Below are positions 1 through 5,889 of a stretch of 6,817 nucleotides of DNA, in pieces. Source of the stretch: DASRSS01 sp035656335 (GTDB taxonomy: Bacteria > Actinomycetota > Actinomycetes > Mycobacteriales > Jatrophihabitantaceae); the NCBI GenBank assembly GCA_035656335.1, contig DASRSS010000098.1, positions 1 through 6,817 on the forward strand, read 5' to 3'. The position numbers were made by a program, and so were the translations under genes. The notes under the pieces were generated by a model that saw only the letters and a list, made by a program, of their open reading frames with translations, was not told the DNA's origin and ran no database searches. Numbering within the stretch: position 1 is the stretch's first letter; every line of letters starts with the position of its first letter.

Positions 1-114
1 CGCCTGGACGCCCTGGCCGCCCCGTTCGGCGTGCACGTGACCGGCGTGCGCGCCGTGGTCGCGCCACCGACCGCGCGCGCGGATACCGGACCGCGGCGCA
101 TGCGCGGCCTCTGA
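1..114 (+). CDS. 3' end of an unrecognised plus-strand gene (partial)
   Basis: Reading frame 1 is open from the window edge and gives 37 residues before a TGA stop at 112-114. The first 21 codons all end in G or C, the coding signature of this genome, so this is very likely the true C-terminus of a gene that starts upstream of the window. The visible tail has an alternating hydrophobic stretch (FGVHVTGVRAVV) that could be a final beta strand, followed by a Pro/Arg/Ala-rich end. I do not recognise the family and assign no function. The gene converges on the SLH protein gene, whose stop lies 24 bases further on. Bases 115-138 contain no convincing hairpin or T-run. Confidence 0.6.
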   Translation, partial: RLDALAAPFGVHVTGVRAVVAPPTARADTGPRRMRGL

Positions 115-138
115 CGCGGGACCCGAAGTGCGCTGCGG

Positions 139-1659
139 TTACGAGCTGATCGCGAGGTCGCTCGCGTAGACGAGCTTCGGCGTCACCCCGGCCGCGGTGA
201 GCGCGTCCCACAGCGCGATCCAGCCGCGCTGCGGCGTCCAGGAACAGCCCTTCTCACCGCATGCGGCGGACTCGGTGAGCGTCCCGACGAAGTTCGGCGT
301 CGTCGAGCCGGAGGCCATCGCGATGTTCGCCCACTGGTCGGCCTGCGCCTGCAGGTAGATCTGCGGCAGCGCGCTGACCTGCGAGCCGGAGTACAGCGCC
401 TTGAGCTGCGCCGGTGTCCAGCCGTTGTTGCAGGTGCCGGTCGTCTTCCCGAACGTGGTGGGGCAGCCGTCCGCCGAGCCGTTGAGAATCAGCTCAGCGC
501 CGGAGTTCGCGAGGAAGGCCGACTTCCAGTTCTGCGCCTGGGCCTCGGTGGCGGCGAAGCCCGGCTCGACGTCGTTCGCTCCGACGACGGTCACGCCTGC
601 CGGCGCCACCGAGCGCAGCGGCGCGACGACCTCGGTCCACCAGTCCTGGCCCTTGTGGTTGGCCGTGTAGCTGCTGAAGTCGCCGTCGCTGTTCGTGCCG
701 ATCGCGATGGTTACGTCCGCACCGGACGCGGCGCCGGCGTACCCCTGGATGTACGCGCTCAGCAGCGTGACGAGGTCCGCATACGTGAGCCGGATGTCCG
801 TACCGCCGGTGAGTACGACGCCGGCCGCCCCGACCGCTTCGAGCTGCGCCTTGCTGTTCGTCTGCGCGCCGATGTCCAGCAGGTGCAGGCGGGGGTTGAC
901 GTTGTCCGCCGCGTCGGTCGCGGCGTCGTCCGCGCCGGCGGTCTGCATCAGCTGCTGGTCCGACGTGCGCACGTAGCGGCTCACCGACACCGCGGGCGAC
1001 GGCGCGGCCCAGCGGTGCAGGAACGCGGCCATCGACTGGCGGCTGACCGCGTCGCCCGGGTGGAAGCCGCCGTCGGAGTAACCGCCGGTGATGTCCTGGT
1101 CGGACAGCCACGCGATCGCGCCGCAGAACTGCGAGCCGGCCGGGACGTCCTTGAACGGCGCGCTGCTGCAGCCGGGGGCGTTCGCCCCGTCGTGGTCGAG
1201 GCGGTACAGGAACGCGGCCATCGACTGGCGGCTCACCGGCGCGGCCGGGTGGAAGCCGCCGTCCGAGTAGCCGTTGGTGACCTTGTTGGTCACCAACCAG
1301 TTGATGTCCGCGCAGAACTGGCTGTCGGCCGGGACGTCCTTGAACGCTTCCGCCGTGCACGCGGGTGCCGTCGTGCCCGGGTTCTTCGCGCGGTACAGGA
1401 ACGCTGCCATCGACTGCCGGCTCACCGGCGCGGCCGGGTGGAACCCTCCGTCGGAGTAGCCCTTGGTGATGCCGTTGCTCACCAGCCAGGCGACGTCTCC
1501 GTAGAACTCGCTCGCCGGCGGGACGTCGTTGAAGCTGCCGGACGCGGTCGCGGGCTTCACGGTCGGCGCGGCGGCCGTGCCCGCTGGTGCCAGCGCGAGC
1601 GTCGCGGCGAGCGCTGCCACCAGCGCGACAATCGGGACGAAAAGCCTGCGCATGATCAT
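139..1659 (-). CDS. Secreted protein with three SLH repeats and an uncharacterised C-terminal domain
   Basis: This 506-residue protein is exported. Residues 1-30 form a signal peptide with Arg-Arg at 4-5, a hydrophobic core to about residue 24 and an Ala-rich cleavage region near 30. Three S-layer-homology repeats begin at F43, F106 and F169, each with F-x-DVP, an aromatic/WL helix, GYSDGGFHP and VSRQSMAAFL. SLH domains bind cell-wall polymers in other bacteria; the usual TRAE-type motif is here SRQS, the form I associate with actinobacterial SLH proteins. Residues 227-506 form a separate domain with alternating strands and helices (LHLLDIG, VTIAIGTNSDGD, VVGANDVEPGF, LILNGSADGCP, LPQIYLQAQADQWANIA), suggesting a TIM-barrel or glycosidase-like fold of unknown activity. 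Eight cysteines fall into four close pairs. The start is ATG at 1659; ATG at 1653 is an alternative, and neither has a clear Shine-Dalgarno sequence. The gene lies 37 bases after the membrane protein gene on the same strand. Confidence 0.88.
   Translation of the reverse strand: MIMRRLFVPIVALVAALAATLALAPAGTAAAPTVKPATASGSFNDVPPASEFYGDVAWLVSNGITKGYSDGGFHPAAPVSRQSMAAFLYRAKNPGTTAPACTAEAFKDVPADSQFCADINWLVTNKVTNGYSDGGFHPAAPVSRQSMAAFLYRLDHDGANAPGCSSAPFKDVPAGSQFCGAIAWLSDQDITGGYSDGGFHPGDAVSRQSMAAFLHRWAAPSPAVSVSRYVRTSDQQLMQTAGADDAATDAADNVNPRLHLLDIGAQTNSKAQLEAVGAAGVVLTGGTDIRLTYADLVTLLSAYIQGYAGAASGADVTIAIGTNSDGDFSSYTANHKGQDWWTEVVAPLRSVAPAGVTVVGANDVEPGFAATEAQAQNWKSAFLANSGAELILNGSADGCPTTFGKTTGTCNNGWTPAQLKALYSGSQVSALPQIYLQAQADQWANIAMASGSTTPNFVGTLTESAACGEKGCSWTPQRGWIALWDALTAAGVTPKLVYASDLAISS
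1012..1533 (-). repeat. Three tandem SLH-coding repeats with an exact 189-base period
   Basis: The DNA encoding residues 43-216 of the SLH protein is a degenerate tandem repeat. The best-conserved blocks, about 71 bases each, start at 1013, 1202 and 1391 on the plus strand, exactly 189 bases (63 codons) apart. They encode the GYSDGGFHP-to-LYR part of each unit. The second and third blocks in plus-strand order are nearly identical; the first differs at several positions (PGDAVSRQ instead of PAAPVSRQ in the protein, LHR instead of LYR). The rest of each unit is diverged. The pattern indicates internal duplication without any indel inside the units. Confidence 0.9.
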
Positions 1660-1675
1660 CGCGCGAGACTAACAG

Positions 1676-1693
1676 GCCCGCCCTTGCGGGGGC
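1676..1693 (-). other. Small GC-rich hairpin between the membrane protein and SLH genes
   Basis: On the minus strand this 18-base stretch can fold two ways. One is a 5-bp stem CCCGC/GCGGG (1690-1686 with 1681-1677) around an AAGG loop. The other is a CCC/GGG stem (1690-1688 with 1683-1681) capped by GCAA, a GNRA-type tetraloop. It lies 3-20 bases after the membrane protein's stop and 16 bases before the SLH start codon. No T-run follows, so it is not a standard intrinsic terminator. It could affect read-through or translation of the SLH gene, or be chance in very GC-rich DNA. Confidence 0.25.
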
Positions 1694-1696
1694 AGG

Positions 1697-2467
1697 TCAG
1701 TTCGTGAGCTCGTCCAGCACGTTCCGCAGCGCGCTCGGCGGGTTCCAGTCCAGTCGCTGGGCGCGGCCGTCGGTGACGTTGATGCCGCAGGTGGCGTCGA
1801 GCAGCACGGTCGTCCCCGACGTCGTTCCCGAAACCGGGTACAGCACCACGCTGCGCGAGTACCTCGGCGGCGGGCAGCTGATCGCGCGCACGCCCGGCGG
1901 GGACGCGTCCACGCTGTCGGCCAGCCGCTGCGCCTGCGTGCCGCGGAGCGTGGTGCTGCCGCGGAGCGTCTGCACGCCGTGCGCGTTGCCGCGGTAGCCG
2001 CACAGCCGGATCGCGGTGACCTCGGCGCCGAACAACGGCGCGGTCGTCGTGGCGGTCGCGTCGCGTGGCCAGTGGACGGCGACCGGATGCGCCGGGCAGG
2101 TCGCGGCGAGCGCGGCCTGTGGCCCGGGTACGAGCGGCGCCGCACCCCCCGCCGCCTTCTCACCCGAGGTGCCCGGCGCCGATGCGGCCGAGCCGTTCGC
2201 TGCCTGGTCACCGCCGACGGAGCTGTACGCCTGACCGCCGGCCGCGGAGTCGCTGCCGGCGGATTCGCCGCCACCACCCAGCTGGCTCAGCGCGCCGATG
2301 CCGCCGCCGAGCAGGCCGGTCACCACGACGGCGACCGCCGCCGTCCGGATCCGGTCGTGGCGGCGCTGCTGCCGGGCCTCGGCGAGCGCCACGATGTGGC
2401 CGGCGCTGAGCGGCTCGCCCTCGCCCTCGTGCAGTGCGGCCCGCAGCTCGGACTCGTCCCACGTCAT
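1697..2467 (-). CDS. Single-pass membrane protein paired with the ECF sigma factor; candidate anti-sigma factor or sensor
   Basis: The protein has 256 residues. Residues 1-41 are charged and predicted cytoplasmic, 42-60 form one transmembrane helix (TAAVAVVVTGLLGGGIGAL), 61-115 are a Gly/Ser/Ala-rich flexible linker, and about 116-256 form a compact outer domain. The outer domain has four cysteines (124, 156, 198, 227), enough for two disulfides. The ATG at 2467 is chosen because it overlaps the sigma factor's stop by four bases (ATGA) and has a good GGGAGGT Shine-Dalgarno sequence 8 bases upstream; the longer open frame running back through the sigma gene is a shadow. Co-translation with an ECF sigma factor and this topology fit a membrane regulator of that sigma factor. 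However, the cytoplasmic part is short and has no cysteine, so the zinc-binding HxxxCxxC motif of classical anti-sigma factors is absent. It might instead be a sigma-controlled envelope protein. I do not recognise the outer domain. Confidence 0.85.
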   Translation of the reverse strand: MTWDESELRAALHEGEGEPLSAGHIVALAEARQQRRHDRIRTAAVAVVVTGLLGGGIGALSQLGGGGESAGSDSAAGGQAYSSVGGDQAANGSAASAPGTSGEKAAGGAAPLVPGPQAALAATCPAHPVAVHWPRDATATTTAPLFGAEVTAIRLCGYRGNAHGVQTLRGSTTLRGTQAQRLADSVDASPPGVRAISCPPPRYSRSVVLYPVSGTTSGTTVLLDATCGINVTDGRAQRLDWNPPSALRNVLDELTN

Positions 2468-2949
2468 TGGCCGGCACCTCCCGCGGTGAGCTCGACGCGC
2501 AGCCGGGCCAGCGCCCGCGAGCAGGTGCTCTTCACCGTGCCGACCGGCATGTTCAGCGTCGCGGCGGCCTCCTGCTCGGACAGGTCGCAGTAGTAGCGAA
2601 GCACGACTACCACGCGCTCGCGCGGGTTCAGCTCGGCGAGCAGGCGGCGCAGCTGGTCGCGGTCCTCCGCGGGGGCCAGCCCGTCGGCGCCCGCGGTCTC
2701 GGGCAGTGTCTCCGTCGGGCGCTCGCCCCACCAGCGGCGCCGGCTCGCGTCGATCTGCGCGGTCACCAGGGCGCGACGGGCGTACGCGAGCGGCGCGTCG
2801 ATGCGTCCCCACTTCAGGTACACCTTGGTGAGCACCGTCTGCACGAGATCCTCTCCGCGCTGATGGTCGCCGGTCAGCAAGCGGGCAGCGTGCAGCAGCG
2901 TCGCGCCGTTCTCCTCCACGAACGCGCGAAACGCCGCCTCGTCGCGCAC
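2464..2949 (-). CDS. RNA polymerase sigma factor, ECF type, SigE family
   Basis: This 161-residue protein is a two-domain ECF sigma factor that would direct RNA polymerase to a specific promoter set. Region 2 covers about residues 6-73, including GDHQRGEDLVQTVLTKVY (the polymerase-binding and -10 recognition area) and the basic IDASRRRWW segment. Region 4 covers about 98-152, with LNPRERVVVVLRYYCDLSEQEAA and the recognition helix area MPVGTVKSTCSRALARL for the -35 element. Size and sequence fit the actinobacterial SigE-type family of about 165 residues. The start is GTG at 2949, preceded by a strong GAGGAGG site; a longer open frame upstream runs through the acetyltransferase gene and is a shadow. 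The gene follows the acetyltransferase by 13 bases and overlaps the membrane protein gene by 4. No own promoter can be seen, so transcription from upstream is likely. The symbol sigE is avoided because family membership does not establish orthology. Confidence 0.95.
   Translation of the reverse strand: MRDEAAFRAFVEENGATLLHAARLLTGDHQRGEDLVQTVLTKVYLKWGRIDAPLAYARRALVTAQIDASRRRWWGERPTETLPETAGADGLAPAEDRDQLRRLLAELNPRERVVVVLRYYCDLSEQEAAATLNMPVGTVKSTCSRALARLRVELTAGGAGQ
2476..2482 (-). promoter_or_regulatory. Shine-Dalgarno site that sets the membrane protein start
   Basis: The minus strand reads GGGAGGT here, 8 bases before ATG at 2467. It lies inside the last codons of the sigma factor gene. Together with the ATGA stop/start overlap it supports both the chosen start and translational coupling to the sigma factor. 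Confidence 0.75.
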
Positions 2950-2956
2950 CCGGCGA

Positions 2957-2963
2957 CCTCCTC
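2957..2963 (-). promoter_or_regulatory. Strong Shine-Dalgarno site deciding the GTG start of the sigma factor
   Basis: The minus strand reads GAGGAGG, separated by 7 bases from GTG at 2949. It begins at the last base of the acetyltransferase stop codon TAG (2965-2963), so a ribosome terminating there is placed directly on the site. It is the clearest ribosome-binding site in the window and rules out the longer upstream frame as the sigma factor's start. Confidence 0.85.
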
Positions 2964-3430
2964 TACCCCTTGGACGGGGTGGGCACGGCGGAAAGTTCCC
3001 GCCACATGCGCCGGTGCTCGATTCCGGTCTCGGCGTGCAGGTAGGTCTCGCCCGCTCCGACGAAACCGTGCCGCGCGTAGAAGTCGACCGCGGCGATCCG
3101 CGCCTCGCACCAGAGCAGCCGGCCGCCGCGCGCGGACACCTGCCGGACGGCCTCGGCCACGACCGCCGCGCCGATGCCCTGACCGCGCAGCTCGGCCGCG
3201 GTGGCCATGCCGCGCAGCTGCCAGGCGTCCGCGACGTCGGGACGGTCCGGGTCGTCACGCGGGAACAGCACGCACGCGCCGACTACCGTGCCGTCGTCGG
3301 TCAGCGCGGCAAGGTGCAGGGCCTGCGGTTCGTCGTCGCCGTGCATCGGGGTGCCCGGCGCCCACGCCGGACGCAGCACGCTGCGCCGCAGCTCGCTGGT
3401 GCGCTGCCCGGGGACAACCTCGACGCGCAT
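2963..3430 (-). CDS. GNAT-family N-acetyltransferase
   Basis: This 155-residue cytoplasmic protein belongs to the GNAT fold, which transfers an acetyl group from acetyl-CoA to an amine. The central strand and acetyl-CoA pyrophosphate loop are seen at residues 70-92: WQLRGMATAAELRGQGIG, with the R/Q-x-x-G-x-G type motif as RGQGIG at 82-87. The next segment, LLWCEARIAAVDFYARHGF (105-123), matches the usual strand, helix and 'FYxxxGF' element late in GNAT domains. Residues 48-57 (TVVGACVLFP) fit the early beta strands. The length is normal for a complete single-domain GNAT. The substrate cannot be told from the sequence. Its ATG directly follows the stop of the upstream membrane protein (TAG-ATG, no gap) with no visible Shine-Dalgarno site, so translation is probably coupled. 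A link to the sigma factor or to the AAA+/vWA pair is suggested only by position. Confidence 0.9.
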   Translation of the reverse strand: MRVEVVPGQRTSELRRSVLRPAWAPGTPMHGDDEPQALHLAALTDDGTVVGACVLFPRDDPDRPDVADAWQLRGMATAAELRGQGIGAAVVAEAVRQVSARGGRLLWCEARIAAVDFYARHGFVGAGETYLHAETGIEHRRMWRELSAVPTPSKG

Positions 3431-3874
3431 CTACGAACCGGGCTGGTACACCATCAGGAACACGATCGCGGCGAAGATCAGCCCGACGATGCCGCCGGCG
3501 GCCGCGACGCGTCCGGTCAGCGACACCACCGACTGCTGCTCGGCGATCAGCTTGGTCGCCCGCTCGAGCGCCGGGACGATCAGCGCGAGCACCAACGCGA
3601 CGGCCACCAGCCACAGCAGCACTGACAGCCAGATCCAGACGTCGCTGAACTCGGCGACGGTCTTGCCGTGGCGCTTGGACGACATCAGGCCGCCGCCGAC
3701 GAGAATCACCAGCACCGACGCGTAGCTGTAGATCTTCAGCATCCGCGCCGAGTACGCCGTGGCGATGCCATTGCCTGTCCGGACGCCACGCGCGGCGGTG
3801 GTGGCCGCGTGGACCAGCGGACCGACGGCGAAGACCGCGAACAGGAGGTGCAGGGCCAGCAGGATCTTGAACAT
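3431..3874 (-). CDS. Four-helix integral membrane protein, DUF2269-like
   Basis: The protein has 147 residues and four hydrophobic helices at about 3-23, 49-65, 78-100 and 121-143. The N-terminus (LLALHLLFAVFAVGPLVHAA) has the early His in a membrane helix followed by a Gly-Pro turn. Together with length and helix number this resembles the DUF2269 group of predicted membrane proteins; I am moderately sure of the assignment, and the family's function is unknown to me. Loops are short, with basic residues near 27-33 and 67-71. It starts 17 bases after the vWA protein's stop, with only weak Shine-Dalgarno similarity, and abuts the acetyltransferase gene. It might anchor or serve the AAA+/vWA system at the membrane, but nothing in the sequence proves this. 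Confidence 0.82.
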   Translation of the reverse strand: MFKILLALHLLFAVFAVGPLVHAATTAARGVRTGNGIATAYSARMLKIYSYASVLVILVGGGLMSSKRHGKTVAEFSDVWIWLSVLLWLVAVALVLALIVPALERATKLIAEQQSVVSLTGRVAAAGGIVGLIFAAIVFLMVYQPGS

Positions 3875-3891
3875 TCGCGCAGCCTATAGCC

Positions 3892-5889
3892 TCAGCCGGC
3901 GCGGCTTGCCCTTCGTCGCCCGCCGCGCGAGCGCAGGTAGTCGGCCACGACGTACTCGCCCAACGCGCCCGGTTTGGGCAGGAACACCCGTCCGCCGTTG
4001 CGCCGGCCGACCTCCTGCATGAACGACACCATGCGCGGGTCGTCGTCCAGCATGAAGATGTTGATCGTCGCGCCGCGCCGCGTGCAGCGCTCCACCTCGG
4101 CCAGGGTCGCCGCGATCGTCTCTCGGGTCGGCGGCCAGGCGAAGTCGGCAAATCCGTCGCGGGCCAGGTGCGCGGTCGGCTCGCCGTCGGTGATCACGAG
4201 GATGACCGGCTCGGCGCCGCGGTGCTTGTCCAGGAACCGGCGCGCGAGCATCAGGCCGTGCTGCAGGTTGGTGCCCTGCACGCGGTCCCAGTCGTGCTCG
4301 ACCAGCGCGGCGGTGTCCATCACCCGGGCGTAGTCGCTGAACCCGATGATCTCGATCGCGTCCTGCGGATACTTGGTGCTGATCAGCGCGTGCAGCGCGA
4401 GCGCGGTCGTCTTGGCCTCGCCCCACGTGCCGCGCAGCTCCATCGAGTAGGACATGTCGACGAGCAGCGCCACGGCCGCGGACGACCGCCGCTCGGTCTC
4501 GACGACCTCGAAGTCCTCCGCGGCCAGCTTGAGGGGCCGCGCATCAGGCCCGGCGCCCGGCGCGAGCGGGTCGCCGTGGGAGGCGGTGCGCAGCACGGCG
4601 TTGCGGACGGTGCGCACCACGTCCAGCGGCTGCTCGTCGCCGAAGCGCCACTCGCGGCTGGCGCCAGTGACCTCGCCGGCCGCACCCGCGTCGCGCACGT
4701 CGTGCCCGCCGCGCCCGTGCGATTCGAGCATCGCGAACACGCGGCGCAGCGCGGTCGAGCCGAGCCGGCGCAGCGCCCGCGGCGTGAGCTTGAGCCCGTC
4801 GCCGCCGCGCTGCAGGTAGCCCTGCTTGCGCAGCTCGCGTTCGATGCGGCGCAGCTGTTCGAGGTCGTCGACGGCGGCCCGGCCGAGCGCGCGCTCGATC
4901 AGCTCCTCGTCGATGTCGTCCAGGCTGGCACCGGGATAGTTCTGCGCGAGCAGGTCGTCCAGCTGCTCGAGGTCGGCGAGCTCGGCCAGCGCGCCGGTGC
5001 CGTCCGAGAAGCTCATCCCCTGTTCGCCGTCCATGCGCTGCCGGCCGCCCCACTGCAGGTCGGGACGGGCACTGCGCAGGCCCTGCTGCAGGCGGGCCAT
5101 CTCGTCGGTGAGGCCGGCCTGGCTCATCGCCTGCGCCATCAGGTTCTGCAGTTCCTCACGTTGCTCGGGCGTGAGCGAGTCCATCAGCCGCTGCGCGGCG
5201 GCGGCGCGGCGCGCGAGCGAGTCGACCAGCTCCTCCAGGGTGGACGGGTTGTCCGGGAAGAACTCGCCGAACCGCTGCATGAACTCGTCGAACTGCTCCT
5301 GGGTGTGCTCCCCGCGCGCGTCCGCGTCCAGCATCTCGTTGAGCGCGTGCATCATCTCGCGGATGCGGTCGAAGTCCTGCTGCGTCGCGTTCTGCAGCGC
5401 GTCCTTCATGCCGGCGAACTGCGCGTCCAGCACCTGCTCGCGCAGCAGCTGCTGGATCTGCTCGTAGTCCTGGCGCGCCTCGGGCGAGCGCCACTGGTAG
5501 TCGGCCAGGTCGCGGACGGCGCGCGCGGTGTCGTTGGGCAGCGCGTCCAGCTCGGCCTCGGCCATGCGCGCCGAGTCGTCCGCGATGGGGAACAGCGCCC
5601 GGCGCTCCTCCTCCAGCGCGCGGTCCAGCAGCTCGCGCACCTGGTCGAGCGTGCCGTCCAGCCGGCCCCGCTCGCGCAGTTGCCGCGCGCGTTCGCGGGC
5701 GCGCCGGCGCAGCGCGTCCAGCCCGTCCGCGTCCGGCGTGCCGCGCCGCAGCAGCCGATTCAGCGCCTGGCGCGGCGACGCCCCGGCCAGCACGTCGTCG
5801 CCGAGGTCGTCCAGCGCCTCGCGGATGTCGTACGGCGGCGCGAGCGGGTCGGGCCCGCCGTGCCACGCTCCGTAGCGGTCAGTGGCCAT
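3892..5889 (-). CDS. Large vWA-domain protein, partner of the ChlI/MoxR-like ATPase (Rv0959-like)
   Basis: This 665-residue soluble protein ends in a von Willebrand factor A domain at about 471-645. Its metal site (MIDAS) is complete: DMSYS gives D478, S480 and S482, T540 lies in VQGTN, and D568 in VITDGEP. Such domains bind partners through a divalent metal. Residues 1-360 are highly charged and predicted mostly helical, with Gln/Glu/Leu-rich stretches at about 54-100, 140-190 and 225-275 that may be coiled coils. Residues 365-470 link to the vWA domain. There is no signal peptide or membrane helix; the tail (656-663) is Arg-rich. Size and layout resemble M. tuberculosis Rv0959, which is likewise adjacent to a ChlI-like ATPase gene; this is from memory. 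By analogy with ChlI/ChlD and MoxR/vWA pairs, it probably couples the ATPase to a client, which is unknown. Its ATG overlaps the end of the ATPase gene by 11 bases and has no good Shine-Dalgarno site, implying coupled translation. Confidence 0.93.
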   Translation of the reverse strand: MATDRYGAWHGGPDPLAPPYDIREALDDLGDDVLAGASPRQALNRLLRRGTPDADGLDALRRRARERARQLRERGRLDGTLDQVRELLDRALEEERRALFPIADDSARMAEAELDALPNDTARAVRDLADYQWRSPEARQDYEQIQQLLREQVLDAQFAGMKDALQNATQQDFDRIREMMHALNEMLDADARGEHTQEQFDEFMQRFGEFFPDNPSTLEELVDSLARRAAAAQRLMDSLTPEQREELQNLMAQAMSQAGLTDEMARLQQGLRSARPDLQWGGRQRMDGEQGMSFSDGTGALAELADLEQLDDLLAQNYPGASLDDIDEELIERALGRAAVDDLEQLRRIERELRKQGYLQRGGDGLKLTPRALRRLGSTALRRVFAMLESHGRGGHDVRDAGAAGEVTGASREWRFGDEQPLDVVRTVRNAVLRTASHGDPLAPGAGPDARPLKLAAEDFEVVETERRSSAAVALLVDMSYSMELRGTWGEAKTTALALHALISTKYPQDAIEIIGFSDYARVMDTAALVEHDWDRVQGTNLQHGLMLARRFLDKHRGAEPVILVITDGEPTAHLARDGFADFAWPPTRETIAATLAEVERCTRRGATINIFMLDDDPRMVSFMQEVGRRNGGRVFLPKPGALGEYVVADYLRSRGGRRRASRAG
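5879..5889 (-). other. 11-base stop/start overlap joining the ATPase and vWA genes
   Basis: The vWA ATG occupies 5889-5887 and the ATPase TGA occupies 5881-5879 in another frame. The sequence just upstream of the ATG lacks a convincing Shine-Dalgarno site. Together these indicate that ribosomes finishing the ATPase reinitiate on the vWA gene, which would keep the two products in a fixed ratio. Confidence 0.7.

Noticed and set aside
115..138. Bidirectional terminator in the convergent 24-base gap
   Set aside because: No inverted repeat with a usable loop and no T-run is seen on either strand; any terminator would have to lie inside one of the coding regions.
494..1360. A 288-codon minus-strand frame overlapping the SLH gene in a different phase
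   Set aside because: The product is Arg/Gly/Pro-rich low-complexity sequence typical of a frame-shifted reading of a high-GC gene. The SLH frame carries the signal peptide and repeats.
1676..1693. Intrinsic terminator between the membrane protein and SLH genes
   Set aside because: The stem has only 5 bp and no T-run follows on the minus strand. It is listed only as a small hairpin of unknown effect.
2434..3648. A 404-codon plus-strand frame across the sigma factor, acetyltransferase and membrane protein genes
   Set aside because: It is antisense to three recognisable genes, is Arg/Ala/Pro-rich without any motif, and spans several gene junctions of the opposite strand.
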